Shown here one piece after another: positions 23,753 through 33,381 of a stretch of DNA of 64,000 bases (position 1 is the stretch's first letter; each line of letters starts with the position of its first letter). A model generated the notes under the pieces. That model ran no database searches, had not been told where the DNA came from, and saw only the letters and a list, made by a program, of their open reading frames with translations. This DNA comes from Acidobacteriota bacterium (GTDB taxonomy: Bacteria > Acidobacteriota > Blastocatellia > Pyrinomonadales > Pyrinomonadaceae). The position numbers were made by a program, and so were the translations under genes. Location of the stretch: NCBI GenBank assembly GCA_016718135.1, contig JADKEF010000003.1, positions 1 to 64,000 on the forward strand. Reading direction: 5' to 3'.

Positions 23753-24019
23753 ATGGAAATCAAAAGGAATTTTGAAGAACTGACTATCACCAAACGGCGA
23801 TTCGTCATTCGCCAAACGCCCGCTGTCAAGCAAATGACTTGTGCGGAATGCGGAGAAGCGATGTTGGCGATCGCCCAGGCCGCCGTTTTGTTGGGCATCA
23901 AACAAAGTCGAATTTTCCAGGTCGTCGAAACAGAGGCAATTCATTTTACCGAAATTGAAGAGGGTGCAGTAATGATTTGCCTGACTTCGTTATCGGCGGT
24001 TTTAGATTGTAAGTCTTAG
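23753..24019 (+). CDS. Small CxxC protein with HTH-like middle
   Basis: 88 aa: MEIKRNFEELTITKRRFVIR, then CAECGEAMLAIAQAAVLLGI, where CAEC may bind zinc and the AIAQAAVLLGIKQSRIFQVV stretch resembles a helix-turn-helix of excisionase/MerR type. It is divergent from the winged-helix regulator and precedes the secreted-protein trio. Function unknown; a small DNA-binding protein is a reasonable guess. Confidence 0.55.
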   Translation: MEIKRNFEELTITKRRFVIRQTPAVKQMTCAECGEAMLAIAQAAVLLGIKQSRIFQVVETEAIHFTEIEEGAVMICLTSLSAVLDCKS

Positions 24020-24045
24020 AAAAAATTAAAATTCAGCAGAGAAAA

Positions 24046-24402
24046 ATGTCAAAAAAAATGATGCCACAAGTTTTGGCGTTGGCAATGATTTTATTGCTAT
24101 GCGGTTCCGATCTATTTGCCCAAACACGCATTAGCTTTCGTCGTGGCAGCACGTCAGCGAGTGTTTCCGGCAACCTCGTTCCCGGCAAGGTGCGATATTT
24201 TGTTCTGACAGCAAGAAGCGGTCAAAAGCTAAATGCAAAGATTAGTTCGGGCAACGGAAGTGTTAGTTTTAGTGACTACAGTGGAGACGGAGGAGGAGTA
24301 ACATCATTTCAGTATGTTGCGGAAAATGGCGATAACGAACTTGTCATTGTGAACAGTGGCAAAAAAGCAACAAATTTCACGCTAACGGTGTCAATCAGGT
24401 GA
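24046..24402 (+). CDS. Secreted beta-sandwich protein, unknown
   Basis: 118 aa with a signal peptide (MPQVLALAMILLLCGSDLFA-Q). The mature part, VSGNLVPGKVRYFVLTARSG to NELVIVNSGKKATNFTLTVS, has the strand pattern of a PPC-type (pre-peptidase C-terminal) beta-sandwich. The same fold pattern ends the lipoprotein at 25057. It is AT-rich and isolated by a 137-bp gap from the next gene. Confidence 0.6.
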   Translation: MSKKMMPQVLALAMILLLCGSDLFAQTRISFRRGSTSASVSGNLVPGKVRYFVLTARSGQKLNAKISSGNGSVSFSDYSGDGGGVTSFQYVAENGDNELVIVNSGKKATNFTLTVSIR

Positions 24403-24539
24403 TTTGAGCTGTTTTATGAAATGGTGTGAAAAGTTGTCCACAACGACCGCAAAGTTATTCGGACGAACATCCCGGATCAGATGCGTGTAGGACATCGGTC
24501 CGAAGATGAATAAATACCAGGGAATTATAAGGAAAACAA

Positions 24540-24998
24540 ATGAGACCAAAACTGACGATATTTATACTCCTGTCTTTACTTGCTTTGGCAGGTTGCGGCG
24601 GTTTGGGAGCTGACAAAGCAAAGGAACTGGAGCTGAAGGAAAAGGAGCTGGCTCTTAAAGAAAAAGAGCTGGAATTAACCAATAAAAATCCGAAAGCAGA
24701 TGATTCCGATAAAACAGAAAAATCGGAAAAAACTGAAACGACGAAGTCTCTGAAAAAGGTCGAACCACCGACCGGTGCGACCGTCGCCAGCATCAATGCG
24801 AGTGATGTCGTCGTGCGTGCTCAACCGAGTCTCACCGCCAAGAAAGTCGCCTCACTCGGAAAAGGTCAAAAAGTTTATGTCATCGGAGTATCCGACAACA
24901 CCGTAGTTTGGAAACAAGAGACGTACACCATGAAAAACGTCCAGTTGGAAAATGGTCAGAAGGGGTGGGTCTTAGAACTATTTATTGATGAGACTTAA
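24540..24998 (+). CDS. Lipoprotein with KELxLKEKEL coiled coil and SH3b-like domain
   Basis: 152 aa. The lipobox LLALAGC places the lipidated Cys at residue 19. The mature N terminus is a charged coiled coil (KELELKEKELALKEKELEL), followed by a Lys/Asp/Glu linker and an SH3b-like domain (VVVRAQPSLTAKKVASLGKG, QKGWVLELFI) that may bind peptidoglycan. It sits in the outer or inner membrane facing the periplasm. The next gene shares the same N-terminal coiled coil but has another C-terminal domain. Confidence 0.65.
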   Translation: MRPKLTIFILLSLLALAGCGGLGADKAKELELKEKELALKEKELELTNKNPKADDSDKTEKSEKTETTKSLKKVEPPTGATVASINASDVVVRAQPSLTAKKVASLGKGQKVYVIGVSDNTVVWKQETYTMKNVQLENGQKGWVLELFIDET

Positions 24999-25056
24999 AA
25001 GGTAAGGACTACACTCTGCTACAAATTCAATACGCGCCCTCAGGGAGAAAAACCAA

Positions 25057-25614
25057 ATGAAATCACTATTAATCACCGTTCTTGCATTTCTCGTATTTGC
25101 TCAAACCGCCTGTCAAGATTCCAGTAAAGAATTGGAATTAAAACAGAAAGAACTTGCTCTTAAAGAAAAAGAGTTGGACATGAAAGCAAAAGAAAAAGAG
25201 CTGGACGACAAAAAGCAAAAAGCCAACGATAAGCCTACTGCCACGCCGGAGAAAGAAGCCGAACCGACTGAAAAGAAAACGGCAGGAAGCAATGGTTGTA
25301 ATCTTACCAACCCAGTAAGGTTCAAAGCCGGAGCATCTGCCCAAACTTTCAAATGTGAACTGGCAACCAATAACGGAAATACCAAGCATAGATACACACT
25401 TCAAGCAGAAGCCGGACAGGATCTTACCATCACCTTTAAATCGACTGATGCAAATTATGATGTTACGGCACCAGATGGGGTAGGTAGAGTGAATGGTATA
25501 GTATCACCCAGAGAACAAATACAACTTAATAAAGACGGCAAGTGGATAATTAGCGTAAATCTTGACCCAGGTGCAACTTTTGGCGATTACACAATAAACT
25601 TTGAAATTAGATAA
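25057..25614 (+). CDS. Lipoprotein with coiled coil and PPC-like domain
   Basis: 185 aa with a GGGAG ribosome binding site. Lipobox FAQTAC, then KELELKQKELALKEKELDMK and a Lys/Glu/Pro linker nearly identical in style to the preceding lipoprotein. The C-terminal half (VRFKAGASAQTFKCELATNN, YTLQAEAGQDLTITFKSTDA, WIISVNLDPGATFGDYTINF) is a PPC-like beta-sandwich like that at 24046. The three genes look like products of duplication and domain swapping. Confidence 0.65.
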   Translation: MKSLLITVLAFLVFAQTACQDSSKELELKQKELALKEKELDMKAKEKELDDKKQKANDKPTATPEKEAEPTEKKTAGSNGCNLTNPVRFKAGASAQTFKCELATNNGNTKHRYTLQAEAGQDLTITFKSTDANYDVTAPDGVGRVNGIVSPREQIQLNKDGKWIISVNLDPGATFGDYTINFEIR

Positions 25615-25737
25615 TTGATCAAAATACTGTTTGCAATGTGCTGAGAGCTAGATAGATGATCTCCGCAGGCTGCCTGCTCGGATCTATAGAATTGCCGTTA
25701 GCTCTAGTCAAGGGTCTTGTGTCCACAAACATTTCCG

Positions 25738-25790
25738 GGCTTTAGCCCAAACTTCTTCCCAAGGTGCGGTAAGAAGGTTGGGCTAAAGGC
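25738..25790. repeat. Large REP-like stem
   Basis: GGCTTTAGCCCAAACTTCTT on the left pairs with AAGAAGGTTGGGCTAAAGGC on the right, with few mismatches and a short loop (about 50 nt in all). It is a REP-like palindrome, probably mobilised in trans by RAYT-type enzymes or acting as RNA structure. Confidence 0.65.
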
Positions 25791-25997
25791 CGATTTCAAT
25801 TCGCATCCTCAACCGTCAGCTACGGCGTTAGTACTCGGCCTGTCTTTCAGCCGAGAACCCGACGGCAATTTCTTGTCCCTGAAAGGGACGAATGCAATAG
25901 CGTAGAGTTGAACCCTACGAACAGATTGCACAGATGTTTTGCTCCCTGAAGGGGAGCCACATGGTGCGGCGATTGTTGCAGGTCGTTTGACAGACAA

Positions 25998-26038
25998 AAG
26001 GCTGCTCGGACGTTATGCCGGGCAGCCTCGGTTTTAGT
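25998..26038. terminator. Bidirectional terminator
   Basis: AAAAGGCTGC-TCGG ... CCGG-GCAGCC followed by CGGTTTT. The stem has A and T tracts on either side and sits between the convergent lipoprotein gene and the secreted-protein gene at 26050. Confidence 0.7.
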
Positions 26039-26049
26039 GGATTCGGCGA

Positions 26050-26652
26050 TCAGACCGACTTGATCGTCATTACCAAAAATATCGTGCCGGTGGTTCCCGG
26101 CAGGTTGAGGGTGCCGACGAGGGTTGGTTGGCCTTCTGGGACGTTGAATTTGGTGAGGGTTAGGCCGATGTGTTCGTAGGCGGTGATCGGACGCGATTTG
26201 CCGGTCTCGTCTTTGAACGATCCGCCGGTGGCGACCGGGACTTTGGCTCCAAATCGGAACATCTTTCCCTGGAAAGATCCGGCACCTTTCTGCTGCGACA
26301 GATTGCGCAGGTCTATCACGCTCATCTCCATGAACGATGGCTGCATCGGATCCGTTGTCTCGCCGAAGATGTTCACCGGGCTCTTGTACTCGGCTCCGCC
26401 GCCATCGAGGATGCGGCTCTGGAGCGTCGTGGCCAGCCGGTAGTTGGAAAAACCAAATCGGCTCTTGATGTCCTGCGTAACCTGTTCAAGGCCCGACGGC
26501 ATTTCGGCCTTCGCTCCTGCCTCGTTCGAGCCGACTACGAGGTGCAATGTGAGGTCGTAGCTCGACTCGGCCTGTTGGGCGATCGCACCGATGGCGGCAA
26601 GTGCAACAAGACAAATGGACATTATGAGGTTGTTAAATTTGGGGTGTTTCAT
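26050..26652 (-). CDS. Secreted protein, unknown
   Basis: 200 aa with a signal peptide (IMSICLVALAAIGAIA-Q). The mature start YDLTLHLVVGSNEAG and then FGFSNYRLATTLQSRILDGG, LVGTLNLPGTTGTIFLVMTI suggest an all-beta fold with a secretin-associated-protein flavour, but no family is certain. It is 115 bp downstream of another secreted protein gene (26768) and follows a terminator, so it has its own promoter. Confidence 0.6.
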   Translation of the reverse strand: MKHPKFNNLIMSICLVALAAIGAIAQQAESSYDLTLHLVVGSNEAGAKAEMPSGLEQVTQDIKSRFGFSNYRLATTLQSRILDGGGAEYKSPVNIFGETTDPMQPSFMEMSVIDLRNLSQQKGAGSFQGKMFRFGAKVPVATGGSFKDETGKSRPITAYEHIGLTLTKFNVPEGQPTLVGTLNLPGTTGTIFLVMTIKSV

Positions 26653-26677
26653 TCTGTAGTTCTCCTAAAACAAAGAT

Positions 26678-26742
26678 CGGGGAAAGTTATGCTCTTGCAC
26701 TTTACGCCGCAGCGGAAGTTGCAAAAACTAATTTCCCCGATC
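26678..26742 (-). terminator. Terminator after the LolA-like gene
   Basis: An inverted repeat with arms AAGATCGGGGAAA and TTTCCCCGATCTT and a 40-nt loop, followed on the minus strand by TTTGTTTT. It lies just past the stop of the gene at 26768 and directly before the start region of the gene at 26050. Confidence 0.6.
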
Positions 26743-26767
26743 TTCAGAGATCGTTTATTGAATAAAA

Positions 26768-27601
26768 CTAACCCGCCATAAACAGGCCTTCATCGACCTT
26801 TTGGCCAAACGTGATCGTACCGACTTCCGTTTCCTCGATGATCTTGTCACCGGCCCACAGGACGGTGCGGTACGGCACGAGCGTACCCTGGGCGTAATTG
26901 TAGTCGTAGAATTTTCGCTTGTACTTGATGCCGGCGTCTTCATACGTGAGCATCATTACACGAAATCGTTGGGCACTGATGAAAAACCGGGTCTGCCTTC
27001 CCTGCTTGTCGGTCACGTCGATGACATGAAAATCGACGCCCATCACCTTTTCGCGGGTCACGAGTTCGATCTTGGATTCGTTCTCTTTATATCGAAGCAA
27101 AGCCTCCAGGCCTCGGACGATCTGATTCTCAAAGACCTTGATGGCATCTTCGCGGGGCGTGAATATAGTGTTGTTATAGACACCGAAGATCTTCTCTTCA
27201 GAAAAGACCAGAGAGTATCTGGCCGCCGGAAACTCCTGATCAAGTCTGATCTTCTCTTTCGCCAGATTTGAGCCTCGAATAATGAATCGCTGGTATGGTA
27301 CGCGATCAACCTTGCCCTCGGGGTTCGTGATATTTGCGGTACCACGTTCGAGTGTTGTCTTTCTGATCTGGTCGAGAAGTTGGCGGCCGAACGGCAGACC
27401 GTAGAACCCGATCGTCGCCTCAACGACCTGCTCGGCGGTAAGATTGGCTGGGTCCATCTTTTGAGCCTTTGGAGCGGGCGTTTCTTTTGGGCTAGGAACC
27501 GGAGCGGGCGTCGGCGCCGGCGTTGCCTGAGCAAGCACCGCTATCGAAAAGACTCCGATGACCAAACAAACTGAAAATGTAAACCGTAAACGCAAAATCA
27601 C
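26768..27601 (-). CDS. Secreted LolA/outer-membrane-lipoprotein-sorting-like protein
   Basis: 277 aa. Signal peptide (FSVCLVIGVFSIAVLA-Q), a Pro/Ala/Thr linker, then VVEATIGFYGLPFGRQLLDQ and a long antiparallel sheet (FIIRGSNLAKEKIRLDQEF; VMGVDFHVIDVTDKQGRQTR; IKYKRKFYDYNYAQGTLVPY). This is the half-barrel of LolA-like lipid-binding folds. It probably works in the periplasm with lipids or lipoproteins. A terminator follows its stop. Confidence 0.6.
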   Translation of the reverse strand: MILRLRFTFSVCLVIGVFSIAVLAQATPAPTPAPVPSPKETPAPKAQKMDPANLTAEQVVEATIGFYGLPFGRQLLDQIRKTTLERGTANITNPEGKVDRVPYQRFIIRGSNLAKEKIRLDQEFPAARYSLVFSEEKIFGVYNNTIFTPREDAIKVFENQIVRGLEALLRYKENESKIELVTREKVMGVDFHVIDVTDKQGRQTRFFISAQRFRVMMLTYEDAGIKYKRKFYDYNYAQGTLVPYRTVLWAGDKIIEETEVGTITFGQKVDEGLFMAG

Positions 27602-27774
27602 TCTTACTTCTCCTTCAGAAACACGCAGCTAGAACGATGTCGGATTGTAACACAAAACAAAGCCCGTCGGCATTGCTTCACACTTGGAATTGATGACATT
27701 TGGCGGGCAAAAGATGCTTGTCAGAGTGGAGACCTTATATTGACTCACTCCCGGACACTGTTTAGGCTCTTTCT

Positions 27775-28221
27775 ATGCACGTCGCACTTTTCGAACCCGA
27801 AATACCACCCAATACCGGAAACATAGCCCGTCTATGTGCCGCGACGAATACCGAATTGCATATCGTGGGGGTGACCGGCTTTCGAATGGACGATCGTACG
27901 CTGAGGCGCTCAGGCCTCGATTATTGGGAACACGTCACTTTGCACCGCCACGTCGAATTTTCTGATCTGGCAAAGGCTCTGCCCGGCTCTCGCATGGTGT
28001 ATCTAACTACAAAAACGGAAGTTCCATATACGGAATGGACATTTAATGAGAATGACTGTCTCGTCTTCGGCCCCGAAACGAGAGGTCTTCCTGAGTCGAT
28101 GCTAAACGAACATTCCGATCGATGCCTCACAATTCCAATGGCAAATCCAAATGTTCGCAGCCTTAATCTTGCGACAAGCGTCGGCATTGTCCTGTACGAA
28201 GCCATCAGGCAGACACGATAA
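27775..28221 (+). CDS. trmL: tRNA (cytidine/uridine-2'-O-)-methyltransferase TrmL
   Basis: 148 aa SPOUT (trefoil-knot) enzyme that 2'-O-methylates the wobble base of tRNA-Leu. Motifs: MHVALFEPEIPPNTGNIARL (motif 1), LDYWEHV, LVFGPETRGLPE (motif 2) and IPMANPNVRSLNLATSVGIV (motif 3, the knot and SAM pocket). Length and order match TrmL, which acts as a dimer in the cytosol. Confidence 0.93.
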   Translation: MHVALFEPEIPPNTGNIARLCAATNTELHIVGVTGFRMDDRTLRRSGLDYWEHVTLHRHVEFSDLAKALPGSRMVYLTTKTEVPYTEWTFNENDCLVFGPETRGLPESMLNEHSDRCLTIPMANPNVRSLNLATSVGIVLYEAIRQTR

Positions 28222-28320
28222 CAAATCTCTGCATTTACCACTCTGTTTTTTCTGGGCACCTCCCAGTGGTGATTTCTCGTCTAAATGCTAGGTAACTTCG
28301 ATTGGGAGAAACTAGATATT

Positions 28321-28872
28321 ATGAGAAAGATAGGATCATTGGTATTTGTAGTTTTCGTATTTGTTGGAATTTCGGTGGTCGGTGTCAGTGCTCAGGGTGG
28401 GACATCCGCTTCGCTTCAGTCGTCGAAGACGATCGCGCAAAAGGCACATAGCTCTCTTCGCGGATTGCCGCGGTATGGTGTCTTCGATAACATCACGATC
28501 GATGTACAAGGAAGCACCGTTATCCTTGGCGGTAAGGTAATCACACTCGGCACAAAAAGCGCGGCCGCAAACGCAGTCAAGGACATTCCCGACGTGACTG
28601 AGGTCGTTAATAACATCGACGAACTGCCACCGTCGCCATTTGACGATAGGATCCGGCGTGAAGCTTATCGTACGTTCGTCTCTCGCGGCCCCGGACAGTA
28701 TTTCCCCGACCTCAATCCGGATGTGCGAATTATTGTCGAGAATGGCCAGATCACGCTCGAGGGCTACGTTCATAGCGACGGGGACAGAAATATGTTAAAT
28801 ATCCTCGCTAACGGCGTTTCTGGAGCCTTTAAAGTGACAAACAACCTTGTGGTCGGCCGAAGGGTTGCATGA
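28321..28872 (+). CDS. Secreted BON-domain protein
   Basis: 183 aa from ATG 28321; the frame also opens at 28285 but the signal peptide (IGSLVFVVFVFVGISVVGVSA-Q, without the dash) begins at 28321. Two BON domains follow: YGVFDNITIDVQGSTVILGG / AVKDIPDVTEVVNNIDELP and DVRIIVENGQITLEGYVHS / FKVTNNLVV. BON proteins bind phospholipid at the outer membrane or periplasm and stabilise the envelope. A clear terminator lies 25 bp after the stop. Confidence 0.78.
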   Translation: MRKIGSLVFVVFVFVGISVVGVSAQGGTSASLQSSKTIAQKAHSSLRGLPRYGVFDNITIDVQGSTVILGGKVITLGTKSAAANAVKDIPDVTEVVNNIDELPPSPFDDRIRREAYRTFVSRGPGQYFPDLNPDVRIIVENGQITLEGYVHSDGDRNMLNILANGVSGAFKVTNNLVVGRRVA

Positions 28873-28896
28873 GGTTTCTGAAAAACTGATAGAGGA

Positions 28897-28920
28897 AGCC
28901 GGACCTGTGTCCGGCTTTTT
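28897..28920 (+). terminator. Rho-independent terminator
   Basis: AGCCGGAC-CTGT-GTCCGGCT followed by T5. It ends the BON-protein transcript. Confidence 0.85.
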
Positions 28921-29035
28921 CGCGTTTTCGCCCGGTCGCTTCGGCCACGATCACGGCACCGCAAAGAAGTTAAATGCAGTAAATAGTGGCCTTAATCGCT
29001 TTGAGAATTTCTTTGAGAATTTTTTGAGCGATGTT

Positions 29036-32000
29036 ATGAAGACCGCGTAAGCATGCGGTCGCATCTATCATAGGTTTAGTTTTTGCGGCGATCGCCCTCG
29101 CCGGGAGCGGTCCGTCGGGCCATCCGGTTCTTGCATATGCAAAGAGCCTGGTCGGATCAGAGCAAAGAAGTGCGACGAATCCGGGGAAGGCCGTAGTGGT
29201 CGAAACCCCGACCTACAGAACCGATGCCCCGGCGGTGCCGTGCGGCCTGATGATCGGTTCGGGGCTTGCTCTTGGACAAAGCTTCGGTTTTGAACCTATC
29301 AGAGACAACACGGTCGCATACACTTATTCTCGCAGTACACCACGGCCAAATGATTATGCAATATTTCAGGTTCGCGACCCATTTGGAGCTTCGCTGATCA
29401 AGAATGCGATCACAGGAGCGAGCCACACATTCACAGAGTTCACTCCTTCGCAGCTTAGCGGATTCAACTTTAGCCAGTATCGGGTTATCGTGCTTAACTT
29501 CGACGATCATGAAATAAGCGAATTCAACACGCCGTACACTGCGGCGATCAGCAATTTGCAGGATTATGTGAACGGCGGTGGCATCCTCTGGATCCAAATG
29601 GCGATCAGGAACGGAGCGGGGAGCTTTCCTATGCCGTTTGGCGGAACAGGTATCTTTGAAGGCTGGGGGCAGGACGAGATCGTCGATCTTGCCAGCCCGA
29701 TGATGGTAGGTATATCGAATCCGATCTTTGGCGACCTTGCCAGCTATTCTACGTTTTCCAGCCTACCGGGAACCGCGAACATCGTCGTCCGTGGTGGTAC
29801 GTCCTCCGGCCCAATTGTAACGTATGACTACGTCGGCGAGTGCGGCACCCCAACACCGACCCCAACAAATACGCCAACCACGACGCCGACCAATACTCCG
29901 ACGGCGACGCCAACAAATACACCAACCGCAACGCCGACCAATACTCCGACGGCGACGCCAACAAATACACCAACCGCAACCCCGACGGTGACGCCTACGC
30001 CGACCGTGACGCCTACGAGCACGCCAACGAATACGCCGACGGGCACGCCTACTGCAACACCGACGGTTACGCCCACGCCAACTCCGGGCCCCGTCTGTCA
30101 GTGGACGCTCGAACCACCATATCCGATCAACATTCAGGACAATGGAACCGCCGTCGTCGGGCCGTCTATCTTCAGTTTTGGCGGGAATTCCAATTCCGCC
30201 ATTACCAACGACGGCTACCGTTACACGCCGGATCAATGGTTCACACTTTCGGCGATGTCGGTCGCATTGGTAAAACCGACCGTGGTTGCCGGCAACCTGT
30301 TTGTCTACATCATTAACGGAGCCGATGGATCCGGAGCTTTTCGAAATTCGGTTCGCCGATACAACCCGTTTACCGATACGTACACATCGCTCGCCCCATC
30401 TCTGGTGCCGACATGGGCGTCCGCCGGCGAGTACGTTGACGGTAAGATCTATGTCATCGGCGGGTTTGAAGATGTGATGGGCGATTCGGAGCCGACCAAC
30501 AAAGTTCAGATCTACGACATTCTGACCGACACTTGGTCTTTCGGGGCCGACTACCCGATTCCCCTTGGATTTATCTCTACCTTTACAGACGGCCAGTACG
30601 TCTATGGTGTCGGCGGTATCTCGGGTTCAATTGCGTCGCAATTTACGTTTCGGTATGATCCCGTAACAGACAGCTGGAACGATGCTGCGATCGCAAACCT
30701 CGCGCAGCCGCGGTGGGGAGCCGCGAGCGGATACATTGGAAACCTTGGAATAGTAGCCGGCGGAACGCTATTTGGAAATGTCGATACAAACATCACCAAC
30801 ACAGCTATCGGTTGGAACTCGGTTACAAACCTATGGTTTGAATTTCCGGATATGCCATTCGGCCGCGGACGAACGACCGGAGCCGTACTACCCGGGAGTT
30901 TCCACGTAATTGGGGGCCGATCCGCAATTGGCGGCCTCACGGGCACGACGTCGCACCAGAAGTTGACATGTACAGGATTGCTAACACCGTCGCCAACGCC
31001 GACGCCGAGTTTGACGCCAACGCCAACTGCAACACCGACGAACACACCGACGGCTACTCCGACAAACACACCAACGGCAACGCCTACGCCCACGCCGACT
31101 AACACGCCTACGGCAACGCCTACTCCATCGGCTACCGCAACATCGACTCCGACGGCCACCCCGACGCCGGGACCGACACCTCCGATAATGGATTGTGCCT
31201 GGACGAACGATACAGACTATCCATATCCGATCATTGACGTCGGCGCGGTAAACCTGGATTCGCGCATCTACGCATTCGGGGGATACTCTAGCCCGCTTGA
31301 GGAACGAAGGGCCAACAGTTTCAATGGCAACAATTGGAGCTCACTGGCGATCACGCCTCCACTAGATGGATGGGAGTTGCCTTCGATGGCAACTGACGGG
31401 CTCTTTATTTATCTTATCAATGGTAATTTCGGTAGCGGTTTCGGGCAGAAGATGTTTCGGTATAACCCGGCGACTGATACCTACGTCCGACTTGCGGACC
31501 CTCCGCTCGCGACGTTTGCCAGTACGGCGATCTATTTTCAGGGACGCATTTACCTGATCGGCGGATACCGAGACTCGGGCGGAGGCCTGTTCCCGATCAG
31601 CAATGTTTACTCCTATATTCCGGGTTTGAACATGTGGTTCCAGGAGACGCCCTTACCGGTTCCTACCGCGTGGCCGGTGGCATTTGAACGTGGCGGCAAT
31701 TTGTACCTTGCCGGAGGGATCGATGTCTTTGGCGATGTGTCGAGAAAGACCTATTCACGGGGCGTCGGCGGATTTTGGGATGATGAAACTATCGCCGACT
31801 TGCCGGAACCTCGGTTCGGGGCAGCTGTCGATGTATATCGCGGGGGCGTGGTCATGGCCGGCGGTAACCGGGTGACGCCGTCCGGGAGCGTTATTACCTC
31901 GACGACGGTCTTTTGGGATCCGCAGAGCGACACTTGGACATCGCTACCGGATATGCCTGCCGCTCGCACACGAGCGGCCGGAGCCCGATTGACCGATAGT

Positions 32001-33260
32001 TTCTACTCCATTGGCGGCTCCGGTGCACCCTTCTCATTTGTCGGTACGGATGACGTTTATAAACTCAACTGTACCGAGCAACCGCCGAGCAACACGATCC
32101 AGTTCGAATCTGCTGAATTTCCTATCGATGAGGGCGGGGTCGTGCCGATCCGTCTGACTCGGACGGGCGACCTATCGCAGGCTGCGAGTGTGAGGTTGAG
32201 CACGGTGCAAGACGGTCGCGCCGTTGGCGGGACGTCCTGTTCGCAGAATTCGGTCGACTACGTATCCGTGTATGAATTCGTAATGAATTTCGGCCCGGGG
32301 GACGACACAGGGGTACTTCTCCTCCAAACGTGTCAGGATCGTCGCGATGAAGGACGACAGAGGGTGAAACTAACGTTGACACGGCCTGTAGGCACAGCCC
32401 TTGGGCTTCAGTTTGCCGATGTCGTTATTAACGACATCGCCGACCAAAATCGGAACAATCAGCCGATAATTATTGAACCGGGTAATCGGGGTGACGGCCT
32501 CGATGAACTTCTGGCGACGCCGTATCCGTCGAATATTGTGGTGAGCAATTCGTCGGGCCCGGTAGGCAGAGTTCGCGTCACCCTTTTTGGCCTGTCGCAT
32601 AGTCGGCCGGACAATCTTGATGTGCTGCTAGTCGGCCCGAACGGTGCAAAATATATCTTGATGGCAGATGCTGGCGGTGCCAGCCCGATCAGTGCGAATT
32701 CGCCGGTGACTGTTACATTCTCCGATTTGGCGGCAGCCCCGCTTCCTGATTCAACGGTCTTCACATCAGGCAGTTTCCGCCCGGTCAACTGGGAAACTCC
32801 GGTGTCGAACTTCGCCGCGCCAGCCCCGCCGGGACCGTATGTTGAGCCGGGAACCGTTGCTGGCGGGCCGCTACTATCGTCTGCTTTTGCCGGCATCATC
32901 GGAAATGGAACATGGAGCCTTTATGTTCGCGACGACGGCGGATTGGCCGGTTCGGGCGGCCAGATCGCAGGTGGCTGGGGACTCGAATTGCTTCCGACGA
33001 CCGCAGCCGGCGTCGAGGTGTCTGGCCGCATTCTCGCACCGGACGGGCGTGGCTTGCGAAACGCGACGGTGTCGATGACGGACATGAATGGTGTCGTCCG
33101 GATGGCAACGACAAGTTCATTCGGTTACTACAAGTTCGAGGATGTAGCGGCCGGATCGAACTACGTGGTCAGTGTCTCATCCCGACGCTTTAGGTTTACT
33201 CCACGACTACTCCAAGTAATCGATAATCTCTCAGATGTCGATTTTGTCGGACTGGAATGA
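29036..33260 (+). CDS. Giant secreted kelch / Calx-beta / P-domain protein (start frameshifted)
   Basis: From 29196 (GTG, 1354 aa) the frame holds, in order: an alpha/beta domain (to about 215); a Thr/Pro linker; a kelch propeller (300-590); a second Thr/Pro linker; a second kelch propeller (667-960); a Calx-beta domain (967-1068); a proprotein-convertase P domain (1088-1266); and a C-terminal carboxypeptidase-regulatory-like domain (1270-1354). Upstream, the same frame reads a perfect signal peptide (IIGLVFAAIALAGSG ... AYA), but the only ATG (29036) is one base out of frame (MKTA then stop). A one-base indel near 29048 probably joins them. It is a cell-surface or secreted binding protein; no peptidase domain is present. 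Confidence 0.8.
29848..30090 (+). repeat. TPTxTPTNTP-coding tandem repeat 1
   Basis: An 80-codon run of ACN-CCN units (TPTNTPTATPTNTP...). The DNA is a degenerate 24- to 36-bp tandem repeat with long identical stretches, so copy number can vary by slippage. It forms an extended linker between the N-terminal domain and the first kelch propeller. Confidence 0.9.
30980..31185 (+). repeat. TPTxTPTNTP-coding tandem repeat 2
   Basis: A second ACN-CCN linker of about 65 codons between the two kelch propellers, with the same unit style as repeat 1. It suggests that propeller plus linker was duplicated as a block. Confidence 0.9.
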
Positions 33261-33282
33261 AATGAGAGCACTCTTGTGACGG

Positions 33283-33309
33283 AAGGCCGGACTAACTGTC
33301 CGGCCTTTT
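33283..33309 (+). terminator. Rho-independent terminator
   Basis: AAGGCCGGAC-TAACT-GTCCGGCC followed by TTTT, just after the kelch gene. Confidence 0.85.
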
Positions 33310-33381
33310 CTGTTTGCAAATTGCCTTTCGCCCTCTAATAGGTCATTATTACCGTTTGCCCTGAGGCACGGAATTACGACT

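Larger units (their letters stand above)
25615..26049. repeat. 435-bp repeat-rich intergenic region
   Basis: No gene. It holds a stack of inverted repeats: the large stem at 25738-25790; small hairpins GTCCCT-GAA-AGGGAC and CGTAG-AGTTGAAC-CCTACG and CTCCCT-GAA-GGGGAG at 25870-25960; and the terminator near 26000. The string TGCCTGCTCGGA at 25671 is nearly repeated at 61345, hinting at dispersed copies. The layout is that of a mosaic of REP-like elements between convergent genes. Confidence 0.6.

Noticed and set aside
26170..26781. 203-aa plus-strand frame
   Set aside because: Antisense to the secreted-protein gene and crosses a terminator; no motif.
29848..30090. Repeat array that could be taken for CRISPR
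   Set aside because: No alternating repeat-spacer structure; units are degenerate, contiguous and in frame, encoding a Thr-Pro linker.
29749..30236. Long minus-strand frames with VGVxVG or RRR repeats opposite the TPT linker
   Set aside because: Translations of the complementary strand of a tandem repeat; composition is an artefact.
30602..31159. 185-aa minus-strand frame
   Set aside because: Opposite to the kelch domain and second TPT linker; no motif, shadow frame.
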